Shown here: positions 24,370 to 35,400 of the stretch, piece by piece
Layout: each line of letters starts with the position of its first letter
How positions within the stretch are numbered: position 1 is the stretch's first letter
DNA from: Nepenthes gracilis
Taxonomy: Eukaryota; Streptophyta; Magnoliopsida; Caryophyllales; Nepenthaceae
Assembly: GCA_033239525.1 (NCBI GenBank)
Contig: BSYO01000009.1
Span: 19,055,299 to 19,119,298, forward strand
DNA length: 64,000 bases
Direction of reading: 5' to 3'
Notes under the pieces: model-generated
Databases searched by the model: none
What the model was told of the DNA's origin: nothing
What the model saw: the letters and a program-made list of their open reading frames with translations, nothing else
Translations under genes and position numbers: made by a program

Positions 24370-27300
24370 ATCAGGAAAAAAAAAAAATTCTTTCTATTTC
24401 TTGAAATACACCCAACCTTGTTGTTATAGACTTTTCTGGAGAGAGTTTTTGGCCAACAGTGCGGATATATTTGAAGAGCAATGTATACAACATAAAGTAA
24501 TAAGAATCAAAAGAAGGGTGGACCGTGATAATTAAGCACCTAATCTGGATCATAGAATCATACAATTTTATGACCAAACGTTGGCACTTGGTCGATTCTT
24601 CTGAAAACTACCCTGTATAAGTGGGATCAATAAAAATTCCCATATGATACTTTGCTATTGTGATCCTATTTATGAGTACGAGATCACGATCCCACTTATG
24701 GTTCTATTGATTATTCCTTTGTTTTGCTCTTACAATTTTTGAATAATTACAGCAAACCTATTTATCACATTAGTATACAATGAAAGCTTAGTGATATAAA
24801 TGAAATGCCTATCAAGCATAAATTCAAATTTGCTTTGGTACTATACTAGCCCTTTATAGATATCCAAAACTTGTTTTTCCATCTCTAGAATAAGTTTGGT
24901 GCTGAGAACCAATCATTACCCCACCGATTAGAAAGTTAGGAGGCATGAGAACGTCAAGTTAGATTAAATGACCAGATCTTCAAACAGGATTTGATTGGCA
25001 AGGTTCTGAGAGCAAGATGTCTCAAATATATGTTTTGGGGCCTTAGACGAATTGGTTGAGTTAGGCTGGCCTTCACTTTAAGGAAGTCTCGGCACAAATG
25101 GACTAATTTTGCCACTTAAATATAGTATTTTGACAAACCCCTATTTAGTGGGCTACTAAGCTATATGGAAGAACAAGGTCATAGTTACTCATGGAGTCTG
25201 GGTGGAAGTTTTGATTAGTCAAGTTTGCTACCTTTTAGCTTTGGGGCTCTCTAAGCCTTTAATAATGATAGAAAATTGGTCGTCCATCATGCCAAGTCTT
25301 ACAAGTTGGGATTTCACTGGATTACTTAATCGTTGATCCTTGACATAGAGACAGTTCCCAGATACAGTATCTTGTACAAGTTTGATGCTGTTGAGCACCA
25401 AATACAGGATATGATCAACATGACTTGCACATAAAAGAGTCGGAATTTTATTTTGTAGCTTTGTCATGCCAAATGCACTGAGCCTGACACGGTCGAGACG
25501 ATCTCTTGTTTTATCTTTGTGATATATTAACGTCTTGTTCCGAAGAAATTGTGTAGGATGCACAGAAGAGCTTGCTGAGTGATCAAGGTACTGTGCTTGT
25601 CTGAGGATGCTTGCGCCAGCATTTTATCTACAAAACTACACTAATTGGTGCATATCCACCAGACAAGACTTATCGATAAGTGGGACATGAGGTGCTATGA
25701 GAATTCTTTGGATAATGGTCATACAGAAGAATGGTAAGAGCATATCCTTCAGAGGAAGGCCACTGAATGTGGTGTTGTGAGAGTTATCCTTTCAGAAGAA
25801 GGTCATCTATAAGGATGTTACAGCGTTGACTAAAAAGTAATAACTCTTCTGAAAGTTCTTTAGGAGAGAGTGTTGCTTTGGAGTAGTAACTATGTGGAGC
25901 ATATTGAGGAAGTTACCATGTTAGAAGGGGAACCTGTTAATCAGGACAAGAATGGCCGGGAAGGACCAGTCCTCCAGTGTAAAGGCTGTGCAGACCTCTT
26001 CAGGTAAGGAATGTCAATTGACATCAAAATTGATGGTGTGAGTCCTTTAGTTTAAATAAAGTCAATTTAGTGTTGGTGGAGACATTACCATAGAGTGGTT
26101 TCTTCCAAAGGAAGATCAATTGCAAAAACGTTAGCTTCATTTGCGTTGGACGAATGGAAGAGCATTCAACAAGGAAACCACTGTCCATATGCCGATGGAT
26201 GACAGTTAGAGAATTCAAACATCACAGGGTGCATCTTAAAGACCAGTTTACACTCTTTTAAGTATTGTTACTGGACAGTGGAGGGACAGTGTCTCAAATG
26301 TACCCATGATGGGCATCGTTTTTGGAGTTACAATGTGATATGGGATTTATAAGGTCAGCTGGGCATCAAGTTGCACATTGGAGCACATCTCTACTGGAGA
26401 TCGTGTATTTGGCATTTATCCTGTACCAAGTTCAAAGTGTCAAATTCCATGCTGCATGTTGCATAGAGTTGTGATAAGGATGTTCGTCTAAACCACTATA
26501 TAAAGGTGTATTAGGCTGCAACCATGCTTCAAAGAATCTAGTGGGCAACCTATTGTTGGAAAAAGTCATCATCACAGTGATCTAGAGCGGCAGTGAGACA
26601 AGTTCCCTAACCATCTTTCGAACTGGGCAGGACATCATGTCCTGTGATGTTAGGTGTCAACAAGGTCATGAATTTATTATTAGTGTGTGCCAAAAGGAAC
26701 CTTGATAATCACTTGGACTGATGCTTAGGCTTGTGGGATGCTAAGAACATGGGGGCATTTCCACAAATATTAGAGTTGCATATCTATAAAATAGTTCAAT
26801 GTGATTTCTCTAGCAAAATTCCACATTTCCTTCACCAAACTTGTGGTAACCAAGAAGCCTAATATAGGAGCAACTATGATGCCTCCATTATCCCCAAGTG
26901 ATGAGATCATGAGTAATGAGGCAAGCATTGCAGCATGAAAAGAAGGAAGCGGTACCACATGAATACTTTCATGGAAGGTTGGAAAGATTGGCAATGTGTG
27001 ATAGTGTTGTGCTGGAGGGCATGATTTTAGATGAGCTTTGCATGGATTCTACACCGTATACATGAACTGAAGGGATAACTATTCTTTAGTAAGGAGGTAC
27101 ATGCAGGATGCACTGAGAAACTTAGGTCATGGTTGACTTGCTAGCCACACTCTCAAAAAAGCCTCGGCCCTAGAACAAAGTGGGTAACAACATGCATGTG
27201 GCTTTCAAGTTCATGTCATCTGTGAGGTTAATCTCTACAAGTCTTAGCTTGCAAACTTCATTCTAGGAGACATTGTAGAGCAGAGCTAACACTAGAAGTT

Positions 27301-28150
27301 AAAACTTGCAAGCTATTTTGCTTGGAGCTAAAATCATTGTCCAGAGCAGCGTGCCATGCACAACAGGGAGTGCACACTGATATGGTTTGTATTACAATGG
27401 TACATAGAATCCAGGGAACTTTAGTGACCTACCATGCGTTGCGCCAGCAATGTTCAGGCCAAATAGCAAGTGGTGTCCAATGGGTTACCATGAAATTAAA
27501 TATCGACTGATATATAGCTGTATCAAATCTCTCTAAAACTAATATTTTACAATACAATAGCAAAATTACGAAATATTGTTATATCAGCAATGTCGCAAAA
27601 TATATGGGTGGATACACTTGAAATTTTATAATATATCAGTGGATATTTATCACTCATGTTCTGATTTGTAAAAATTCTTTTTCCGTCAGCTGATAATTGC
27701 ATCACCTAGTACAACCAATATGTTATGGTGACAACAGATATCAATATTTTCATCCATGGCTGTCACCCTAGCTAGGAGCAACATGGTTTGAGCATCCCAT
27801 GGGACTTGGTTGTGTTTTACAACACCATCAAGGATGGTCATGGGTAGCTGCCAATTTGGAGGGAGAACCTAGAAACAGAGCAACCGTTTATCTACATAGT
27901 GATGCAGGCACCGAAATTGCGGTTGTGCTTTAATGCAGGAGATGAGTTCAGCCATTGGGAATTGCTTCCTTAATGAGTTACCTCAAACCAGCACAGACCA
28001 ACAGAGTGGAGTTAATCAAGGACGCTGCTCCAAAACAGAAAGCTACACTTTGGAACTGCTGCAGCAGCCCAGTTATGGGCAATATTGGCCCTCAAATAGC
28101 AAGCTGAGTGGAGTTACTCCATTTGTCTCTTCCAATACTAATTTTTCCCT
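24370..28150. other. Unresolved 3.8-kb stretch of moderate GC, no intact gene
   Basis: Composition is closer to genes than to the flanking AT-rich DNA, but only short frames exist. The longest is 111 codons at 25228-25563 minus; another is a Ser/Gln-rich 73 codons at 27933-28154 plus. Neither has a domain I recognise. It could be introns and decayed exons of the same broken gene as 24223-24366, or the interior of a retroelement whose coding region has gone. Confidence 0.5.
24617..24699. repeat. Short inverted repeat with 12-bp perfect arms
   Basis: ATAAGTGGGATC at 24617-24628 is the exact reverse complement of GATCCCACTTAT at 24688-24699, with a 59-base loop. A single short hairpin in a non-coding stretch; function unknown. 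Confidence 0.7.
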
Positions 28151-29646
28151 TTAGATAGAGCAATATTTTGTTATGTAGGTAAAGTTGAGTGAAAGATTTT
28201 ATCTCCTTTTAGGAAGAACAATTAAACGACTTAAAGAATCTTCCATTCTCCGATTGGTGAGTGAGTTTTAATCCTCCGAGTGAGTGAGTCTCTAGGTAGA
28301 TCAAAGGAATGTCAAGTGATTCCCTTCTAATTTTATCTCCCCTGATCCAAAAATTAATCCTATCCCTATTCCTCCCCTAGTGCAATCGGTTATCGTCTAT
28401 CCTTCTATTTCCTGTCTGGAGAATCATCCATTATATTGTTTATTTTGTTAAGCTTCCACCATTATTTTGTTATTATTCCTTATTTTATTTTATCTCAATA
28501 TTTTCCTGCATCAAATAGGGTGCTTGCTCCGAAAACAATCAATATCCCACAAGTCAACCAGATGCTTAAAGGCGTGGTCATGCTCTAGCATCTAGTTAGA
28601 CTGAATGCACAAGGCTCTACAAGAGGGGTTAAATGTGTAAGCTTACAGTTTAGATAATTTAAATGTTGATAATTTTGAACCTTGGAAGGGATGGTGGAGT
28701 TCAATTGAGATTGCCTCGACTTCAATGAAGTACTTCTGTTGAGGATCCATAGGACCACGGCACCAGGCTTGGATCACTTGAAAAATGGCACCCTATAATT
28801 GATAGTATTAACAAGCATTGGAAATTCTTTACGCTAACCACTATCGTATAGTTTCCTCAACAATAGGCAATAGCTAAAGCAAAAGAGAGGTCACAATAGA
28901 AACAAAGACCAGGGAACGGGTTACCTACTCTTAACGGTCAAAGCGAGCCCTTTCATTTGCATCACAAGTGATACAACCCTGGAACCTCTTCCCTCGTCTT
29001 GATTTAGAAAATATTGGCGTGAATTTTTTGGTTAATTTCCAATGTTGGAGCAATTATTATGGGCCTCCTAAGTAGATCACACCGACAATACTAATTGGAA
29101 TGTGGATTATGTTAATTATTGATGATTTAAAGTCTAGTCAAATGGGTTTAATAAGAAGAATATTTTATTTATTTCCTTGACGAAAAAATAAACGTACGTG
29201 ATGTATATCTTTTCACTTGTAAAAGATACAACTGTTCGGAAAAAATGTTTATGTTTATTGTATGAAAGACCCATCTCTCTATTCATACATAATATTCTCT
29301 TTCTCTCTGGACCGATCAATATCTAAATAAATTCTTCTTTTTTCCCGCTACAATTACGAATCAATGTACTTATAAGCCAAATGGAGAATTCCCATACATT
29401 ATGTAACTTGAAAAATGCATAAGGAAAAAGAAGAAAAACAAACTCAACGGCCAACTCCAAATTTCGCCACCTTCTGATTTAATTCATGAGGCCTATCCCA
29501 AAATGTTGATAACAAGGGTCTATTAAATGCTAATTTGACGCATAATTCAAATCAACAACAAATGAAAAAATTCGATTACGATATTAACTAAACTACTTTA
29601 GAACTATCAAACCTGCCATGAAAGATCAGAATGAGCCAAAAATTAC
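28151..29646. other. Non-coding stretch with LTR-like text, no bounded element
   Basis: At 28200-28520 pyrimidine-rich text ending TTTTCCTGCATCA resembles the R-U5 end of an LTR, but no paired copy or primer site was found. The remainder to 29646 has no supported gene. Confidence 0.4.
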
Positions 29647-29708
29647 CTCCGCTTCGTTCAATGTCTTATCAATGTTCTTATGTGCCCTCCGATAGAATGT
29701 GTCGACAT
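29647..29708 (-). pseudogene. Isolated exon-like segment (62 bp) with splice signals
   Basis: On the minus strand a long T tract and TGCTGGCTAG acceptor precede 29708, and a GTAATTTTT donor follows 29647. Between them one frame stays open and reads DVDTFYRRAHKNIDKTLNEA, then E, an amphipathic, helix-like sequence of believable protein composition. I do not recognise the family and found no convincing neighbouring exons. With the fragment at 24223-24366 on the same strand it may derive from one broken gene. Confidence 0.45.
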
Positions 29709-29829
29709 CTAGCCAGCAATGAATAAACCAAAAAAAAAAATGAAGAAATTTTCGGATAACAGAGACACAAAATTATGAGAAACTGAGGTCTCTAAGTGGG
29801 ACGCACTTCCATTTAGATGGAAGACGTGC

Positions 29830-29947
29830 GAAGATTAAAGGAGCCGATGATTGATACCATGTCTTCTGCGACTGCTTGGCAGTTCTGAAGTTACTTTCAC
29901 ACTAATGCTGCCCACCACTTTTAGGTTTTCCATAGCCAATCGCACTC

Positions 29948-29991
<44 letters not shown>

Positions 29992-30240
29992 TTGGTCAGT
30001 GTTGCGTGACTTCTTCGATTAACAGTGAGGTCCAGGACTCTGTTGCTGGCTGCAATTGGCAGTGGGGTTGGGGCCATCAGTGGGAGTTGACCAGTTGTGG
30101 TGGTTAGGGTGGTGGCAGTTGGCGGCGATCGGCACGCAAGTGGGGCTGTCAGCAGATAGTGACCGTGACAAACGTTGGGAGTATTATGGGCCGAAGATGG
30201 TGTTATTTTTAGCTAAAATATCCATTACCGTACAGAGATA
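29830..30240. other. GC-richer patch around a TC microsatellite, possible old promoter or leader
   Basis: The patch includes a CT-rich tract like those common in plant 5' leaders (read GA on the minus strand) and lies upstream, on the minus strand, of the exon-like segment 29647-29708. No intact coding frame starts here. The Arg-Glu repeat frame through the microsatellite is an artefact. Confidence 0.4.
29951..29988. repeat. (TC)19 microsatellite
   Basis: Nineteen uninterrupted TC dinucleotides. Confidence 0.97.
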
Positions 30241-30901
30241 ATCAACTGTTAATATTATAACAGTTTCAAAAATGATTTTTTGATTCAAAAAATTATTTTC
30301 CTAAAATTTGATCAGAAAATTAATTTTTTATTTTCGCATACATATAAATAAAAAAAAACAAAAAACTATGCATACCAGATATCAAAAAATATTTTCAAAT
30401 AAAAAAATTATTTTTTAAAAATATTAAATCCTACTTATTAAATCTTTACATATCCAATAAATAAAATATAAGAAAAAAGGGTTTCAATGCAGGCTACTTA
30501 CTCTAGTTAAGCAAGCGTAACTTAAATTATGATGTATAAACAAACCAAAAGAAAAGTGAGCCTTTTTAAACTACTACACAAATATGCAGCCTTTATCTAG
30601 TTTTAATATTGAGGTTTAATTTTTCTCTTTTTAATAAATAAAATTTTCATAAAAATATGAAAAATAAATATAAAAAATGTATTATACTTAAAAAATCAAA
30701 TTTGTGTAAACTTGAAATACTTTTGATTTTATTTTATCTACATATAATTTTACTTTTTTTTTTCAGAATTCATCATAGAAAATTGATCTTATTAATAAAG
30801 CATATACTAACATAAGTGCATATTCTGTAAATTCCATCAACTTAACCAATTATGTTAAGAGAATTTTGATTTTGACATGGTGATTCATTTTTTGATTAAT
30901 T
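30241..30901. other. AT-rich intergenic DNA
   Basis: Nothing recognisable beyond A/T-rich low-complexity sequence. Confidence 0.6.
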
Positions 30902-31398
30902 TGTTGGGAATCACTCCCGTGAAGAAGTTCTCGTGATTGAAGAACTCAATCAAAACAAGACAAAGTTTCGATCAACCATCTGCTGCTGCAGGATGCGCCG
31001 TCTGCTACTGAACAGGGTAAATATATGCATGTTTTTTGGGAACTGTACACCAACCAAGGAGTAGGGCGTGGTATTCCTTGCTGCTATTAAACTTGATTAT
31101 ATATATGTGTGTGTGAGTGAGTAGAAAATGATAGAAGAGTGTAAAGAAAACAGAGGAGAGGAAGAAAAGAAACAGAGTGCAACGAGGACAGACTGTGTTC
31201 TATTCTTATTTTCGTCTCATGTTTGTAATCACCCATCTCATACATAGTACATTTTATGGACTCAGCGTCCCGTAATTTTTTTCTTGATTAATAAGGATTT
31301 TTCATGTAAATATTGTGTGTTCATTTTCTCCTACTTTTATTCATTCTTTTCGATTCCCTTGCGCCTGTAATGGTAGGCCGCTTCATTTTCGGCCAACA
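30902..31398 (+). repeat. Copia-type LTR (497 bp), solo or truncated element
   Basis: The segment begins TGTTGGGAATC and ends GGCCAACA, giving a 6-bp terminal inverted repeat TGTTGG/CCAACA. Inside are a purine-rich leader-like stretch, a TTAATAAGG polyadenylation-like signal at about 31290, and a TGTGTTC tail, all usual for plant copia LTRs on the plus strand. The next bases, ATTGGCAC, could be the remains of a primer site. Flanking pentamers do not match, so it is probably the 5' LTR of a truncated copy rather than a clean solo LTR. Confidence 0.6.
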
Positions 31399-32562
31399 AT
31401 TGGCACATTAAAAAATTGTTCTTACATAAGAAATGCTTTCCTATTACACTTAGACCGATTCTACTAGACCTAGCGCCGATTAAGAGGAGGCGCGCTCACG
31501 GACACCTCCAAAACCATATCACCAGAGTATTTTTGATTATAAATAATGCAATAAATGAGAATAAAGTGTAGTGTAGCAGTAAAGAATGTTCAAAAAATAT
31601 TGTTTTTATAACTCATTTACTATTTTAAAGCAAAATTTTGGTAAAAATATTCTCATTTGATTCAATAATTATAACATTTAATTATGAAAATAACCTCTTA
31701 CATTATAAAAATTAAGGGTGGTTACAACAGATCCAAAGTCCTTCAACCCTTATTACACTGTTTAATGCTGGGAGCTTAATATATCAAATTGTCATTTATT
31801 ATTTACCATTCCCATTCTCTAATTTTTATACCATATCATTAGACATGAGAATAAAAAGATAAAAGAGGTTTGAATCCCCTAATTTTATCATTACTTATTG
31901 TGATTTATACTAAAGATTGAGTTGCTCAAATTCTAGTAGCAGTATTTTTGTAAACATGTGTTTAGTTAATATGAGAGCTTCAATAACAAGTATTGCATTT
32001 GGAACACATTTTATGTGCAAATAGCACACAATATTACAATCCATTAATAGTTTATATGTTATAATACTATAAATAAGTAATTGATAAATATGAATCATGA
32101 CGGTTCTACATCATTATGCGATATAGTTTCTTTTATGTACCACAATATTTGTAAACTATATGATTAAGTCTTAAAACCATTGGTCAAATTTCCAAATTCA
32201 ATTGGTCCATTTTTGGAAGTCAAATGTTCTAATTACCATCAATATTAGAAGTGTTTATTTCTGACTTTGTGTAAAAGACTCACAAGATTTTAAAAAGAAG
32301 TCATATCAACTTTATATTTCCTTCCCAAAATATTTTAGGACTTTCTAAAACTTCACGGCCAAATGAAACCTCAACCTCGAGGACATCTTTAGATAGCAAC
32401 GTGGGTTTCCATATCCTTTACTTTTATTGTCAACGACTACGACCATATCAAATTTTCTGTTTCCATTTAAGAGATTTCCAACCTAATGGCCTTTTTAATT
32501 TTATGATGTGTAGAATTTGTGAGTCTCGGTCCGAAACTTATCCTATAATTTTCTAAATCATA
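31399..32562. other. Intergenic DNA, including a segment repeated at 38.7 kb
   Basis: No gene is visible. The last 110-130 bp (about 32435-32562) resemble 38690-38842 on the far side of the next element (shared words AAGAGATT, CCAACCT, ATTTGT, CATATATC). Confidence 0.55.
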
Positions 32563-32567
32563 TATCT

Positions 32568-32945
32568 CAATATGTCTTTAGATCCGAATTACCAAACGAA
32601 TTACGGAGCAATTTGATCTCCCCAATAGGTTGAATTGAAATGAGTTCGATTTTTATTATTCTGAACTTGAATCTTATACATCACAACTAATAAATAAGAG
32701 GTCAGAAGATAGTGAGACTCGCTTTTCGATATATTTTTCGACGCTTAAATTAAAAAAAAATTTCAAGTAAATAGAAATATATGATGATGAATGAATAATA
32801 TGTAGATGTATATTTTGGGGGATCGAGTATTAGCAATGGGTTAGGCTCTAGTGGATGTGCTCGACTGGGAAACGGCCTAGAGATGGAGGATTGAGATCCG
32901 ACAAGTGCACTCGCCTGGGGAGTATTTTCCTCCTGTAGTTGTCCG
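32568..32945 (-). repeat. 3' LTR of the gypsy-like element, matching part
   Basis: It aligns with 37544-37900 over about 370 bp, for example GAATTACCAAACGAATTACG versus GAATTATCGAACGAATTAGG. Beyond about 32945 the similarity to the other LTR is lost, so the U3 part is deleted, replaced or too diverged to see. Only one and a half units of the LTR minisatellite are present here. Confidence 0.75.
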
Positions 32946-33645
32946 TCTCGAAGGTTGGTCAGACAAATGTAGTCGAGTCGCTACTCCATATACTTTTATT
33001 TCTTTTTGAATCGTACGTCCGCTATTATAATATTGTACTTTGTAAAAAAAATTAAAGAATAGAACTACCGAGCATTGTTTATTTTACACATTGCATTACT
33101 CCAATATTCTCGATGGTGTGAATAGTTGAAGCGCTCGAATGCTATCTTCCATTACTTAATTATTGACGATCTAACATTTCGAACTGCTGGCGGTTCGGTC
33201 TTCTAGCAATCCGACTTGTGGTTGTTCATCCTGAATGCTCAGTTGGAATGTGAGCTGGTTGAATCAGCCTTGAGCCTGCTAAGGCTGTGCATAGCTAATG
33301 GCAGTCTTGGAAAATAGCATGTTAGGTCATCATCACCCGTGCAACGTCGTTGACTCGCTGATCTACACATCTGGGCTGCTAGTTGTTAGTGTGCCGCGCG
33401 GGGAGGCGTCGTGTCGATCATCATAACAAGGCCAGTAAATAGACCCGCCGTAGCACTTTGTGGGGAGAGCACATGCCACGGTTATTATTGAGACGCACCT
33501 TTTTGATACCCTTAAACAATGTTGCTAAGGGGTTTAGGCATTGGCTATTTGAGTGTTAGTGCTCAGCCATTTCTACACTTTTTTGTTCTCTAAATATCTC
33601 TACCCTAATTTGATATTCCCCTTTCTAGTTTGCATAATCTGACAA
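32946..33645. other. Element sequence of unclear assignment next to the 3' LTR
   Basis: This stretch should be the rest of the 3' LTR but does not align with 37900-38674. A polypurine-like tract on the minus strand (AGAAAGGGGAA, about 33616-33628) is a possible plus-strand primer. No gene is seen. Confidence 0.45.
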
Positions 33646-35400
33646 ATGGCTCCCCGAGGCATCGTCAATATTGCATCCATCCTTTCTAGTAGAGCAATAA
33701 AGTCGTTGTACAGTAAGTACCATATCCCGAGCATCATTCAATATGTTGCCCCGACGCTAAAGACTTGGCTTGCTCTCCTCTTTCAGGATTTATAATCGTC
33801 TATGATGAGCATTTGGAATCCGATCTCTACATTCCGGTTGCAAGGGAGTTGCACGAGATTCTGAGGGCTGTGGAGATTCTTATGGCTCGTCTTTACCCAA
33901 ACCAAAGGGCTTGCCCTAGATGCCCGAACCTTGAAAGTGATCTTTTGGGTCAACCAAAAGGCTGACTGGGTTTCCTTCACCCTTATGCAAATTTTGAAAT
34001 AAGTAGAGAGAATCTAGGCTCAATAAAGGGTTGAAAGGCACACTTCTTCATGGCGGTTGACGCGATTGGAGAGTCCCAAATAACTGGAACAGGGGTCAAC
34101 AACACCTACGATGGTGACATCTTGCTTGGCGAGGAACAGACAGTGTGGTTGTTGACGTTGCCGGTCGAGAAGCATGCAGGCATTCTATATCGTACTATTC
34201 ACTAGCTCTCCCAAGATGTTCTCGATGAAGTGTAGTGGGAGGTTCGAACAGAGGGTGACACCTCTGCTACTCCGGGTCGTCCCAAGAGGGGGTACAGGGA
34301 TCTGCTTTCTTGAGACTCTCTTGAGCGGGCTTCTAATGAGGTGGCTCCTCCTCGCTACTCTCTCGGAAGCATGCCGGCGTAACAACGTGGCCTGTGTGAG
34401 GGCACCTATTTCGGGTGTTGGCGAGTCGCCAAGGAGGCTAGGCTTGAATGAGTATTCGTCGCAAGATTTGCATTTCAGCGAGTCATCTGGATAGATTGAG
34501 GGTGAGGAGCTTCCGGCAGACTCTGATGCTGGAGTAGGGGACCTCTCAGCTGGCAGGTCACGGATCAATGTTGCGGCCACGGCCAAGCGGGATATCCCGA
34601 ACTTGGTGACTTCTCCGAAAACGTCTAACTCTATCTCTCCCACTGTTTTGTCGATGAGGGTGCTGGAAGTGCTCAAGCAGAGGAAGAAGCGGTTGGAGTT
34701 GGCCCCCAGGCTGAGGCAGCCACTAAGGGGGCATCCCATCTTGGAGAGTCAATGTCCAAGCCTCGAAGGGCTTTAGGTGGGCTCGATCCTCCTCCAAGTT
34801 TTGAGGCGCCTTATCTTCGCAGTGCGCAGCCTCTGACATCCTTGCCGATCCTTGCTAGAACAGGAGCTGAGGATTCTCCCGACCAGTCGCACTGGGGAGG
34901 ACCATCTTAACATGAGGTATTACATCATAGGTTTCTTTGTTTTGCTACCGTGCTCTTTGCCATCATTTTTGATTGACTATAGCTCATTGCATGGTAGGTT
35001 CGGGAGGCACTCTGAGTGATGGAAAGGGCATTGCATAGGACGGATGCAGAAATCCTTCGGCTATCTCAGGCTTGTTAGATCCCGCCATGTTGGAGGATAC
35101 GAAACGTCGAATGAACGCTGTTATCACCGAGACTTTATGGAGTGAAGTGCAGGTTACCTATCTCGACTAGGTGCGGTTCGAGTCGAAGGCGAGATTCCAG
35201 GAGCTCTCAGAGGCAAACACTCGAGCTCTGAATATGATCGCCTTGCTTGAGGACGAGTTTCGGGAGACATAGCAGCAGCTCGATGATCTTCGAAGTAAGT
35301 ACCCTAACTTGAAGGAGAGTTGAGGTCTCGATTTCGTCCTGATGAAATCAGCCACGCCATGGATGAGAGGTTCTGAGATGGCGTTCGCTTTAGTAGGTGA
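33646..35400 (+). pseudogene. Decayed antisense ORF of 'putative gypsy type transposon' (PF04195-like) type
   Basis: On the plus strand, opposite to the element, an ATG at 33646 opens MAPRGIVNIASILSSRAIK, then KYHIPSIIQYVAPTLKT. After a frameshift near 33766 the reading continues as ACSPLSGFIIVYDEHLESDL with LYPNQ further on. This resembles my memory of the N-terminal half of plant proteins labelled 'putative gypsy type transposon' (KxxYxIPxxxxxxxPxxxxRACxPPxGxIALYEExLxxGLRxP, then LxPNxW). At about 35170-35330 a second segment reads like the C-terminal coiled coil (FQELSEANTRALNMIALLED). Stops and frameshifts occur throughout. Extra antisense ORFs just upstream of the 3' LTR are known in Tat-lineage gypsy elements, and this one has that position and orientation. 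Confidence 0.6.

Noticed and set aside
29835..30077. 80-codon frame with an Arg-Glu repeat
   Set aside because: The repeat is the translated TC/GA microsatellite; the flanks are not coding.
31865..31880. GGTTTGAATCCCC, similar to a tRNA B box
   Set aside because: No A box, no acceptor stem pairing and no terminator T run at the right spacing; a chance match.
33646..34000. Reading the PF04195-like remnant as a sense gag of a plus-strand element
   Set aside because: The primer-site signature, LTR termini and LTR TATA box all put the element on the minus strand.
34185..34739. 184-codon minus-strand frame, in sense with the gypsy-like element
   Set aside because: It has an ATG and is Ser-rich, but matches nothing known. 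It lies opposite the decayed antisense ORF, whose codon structure probably keeps it open. Worth a search but not supported.
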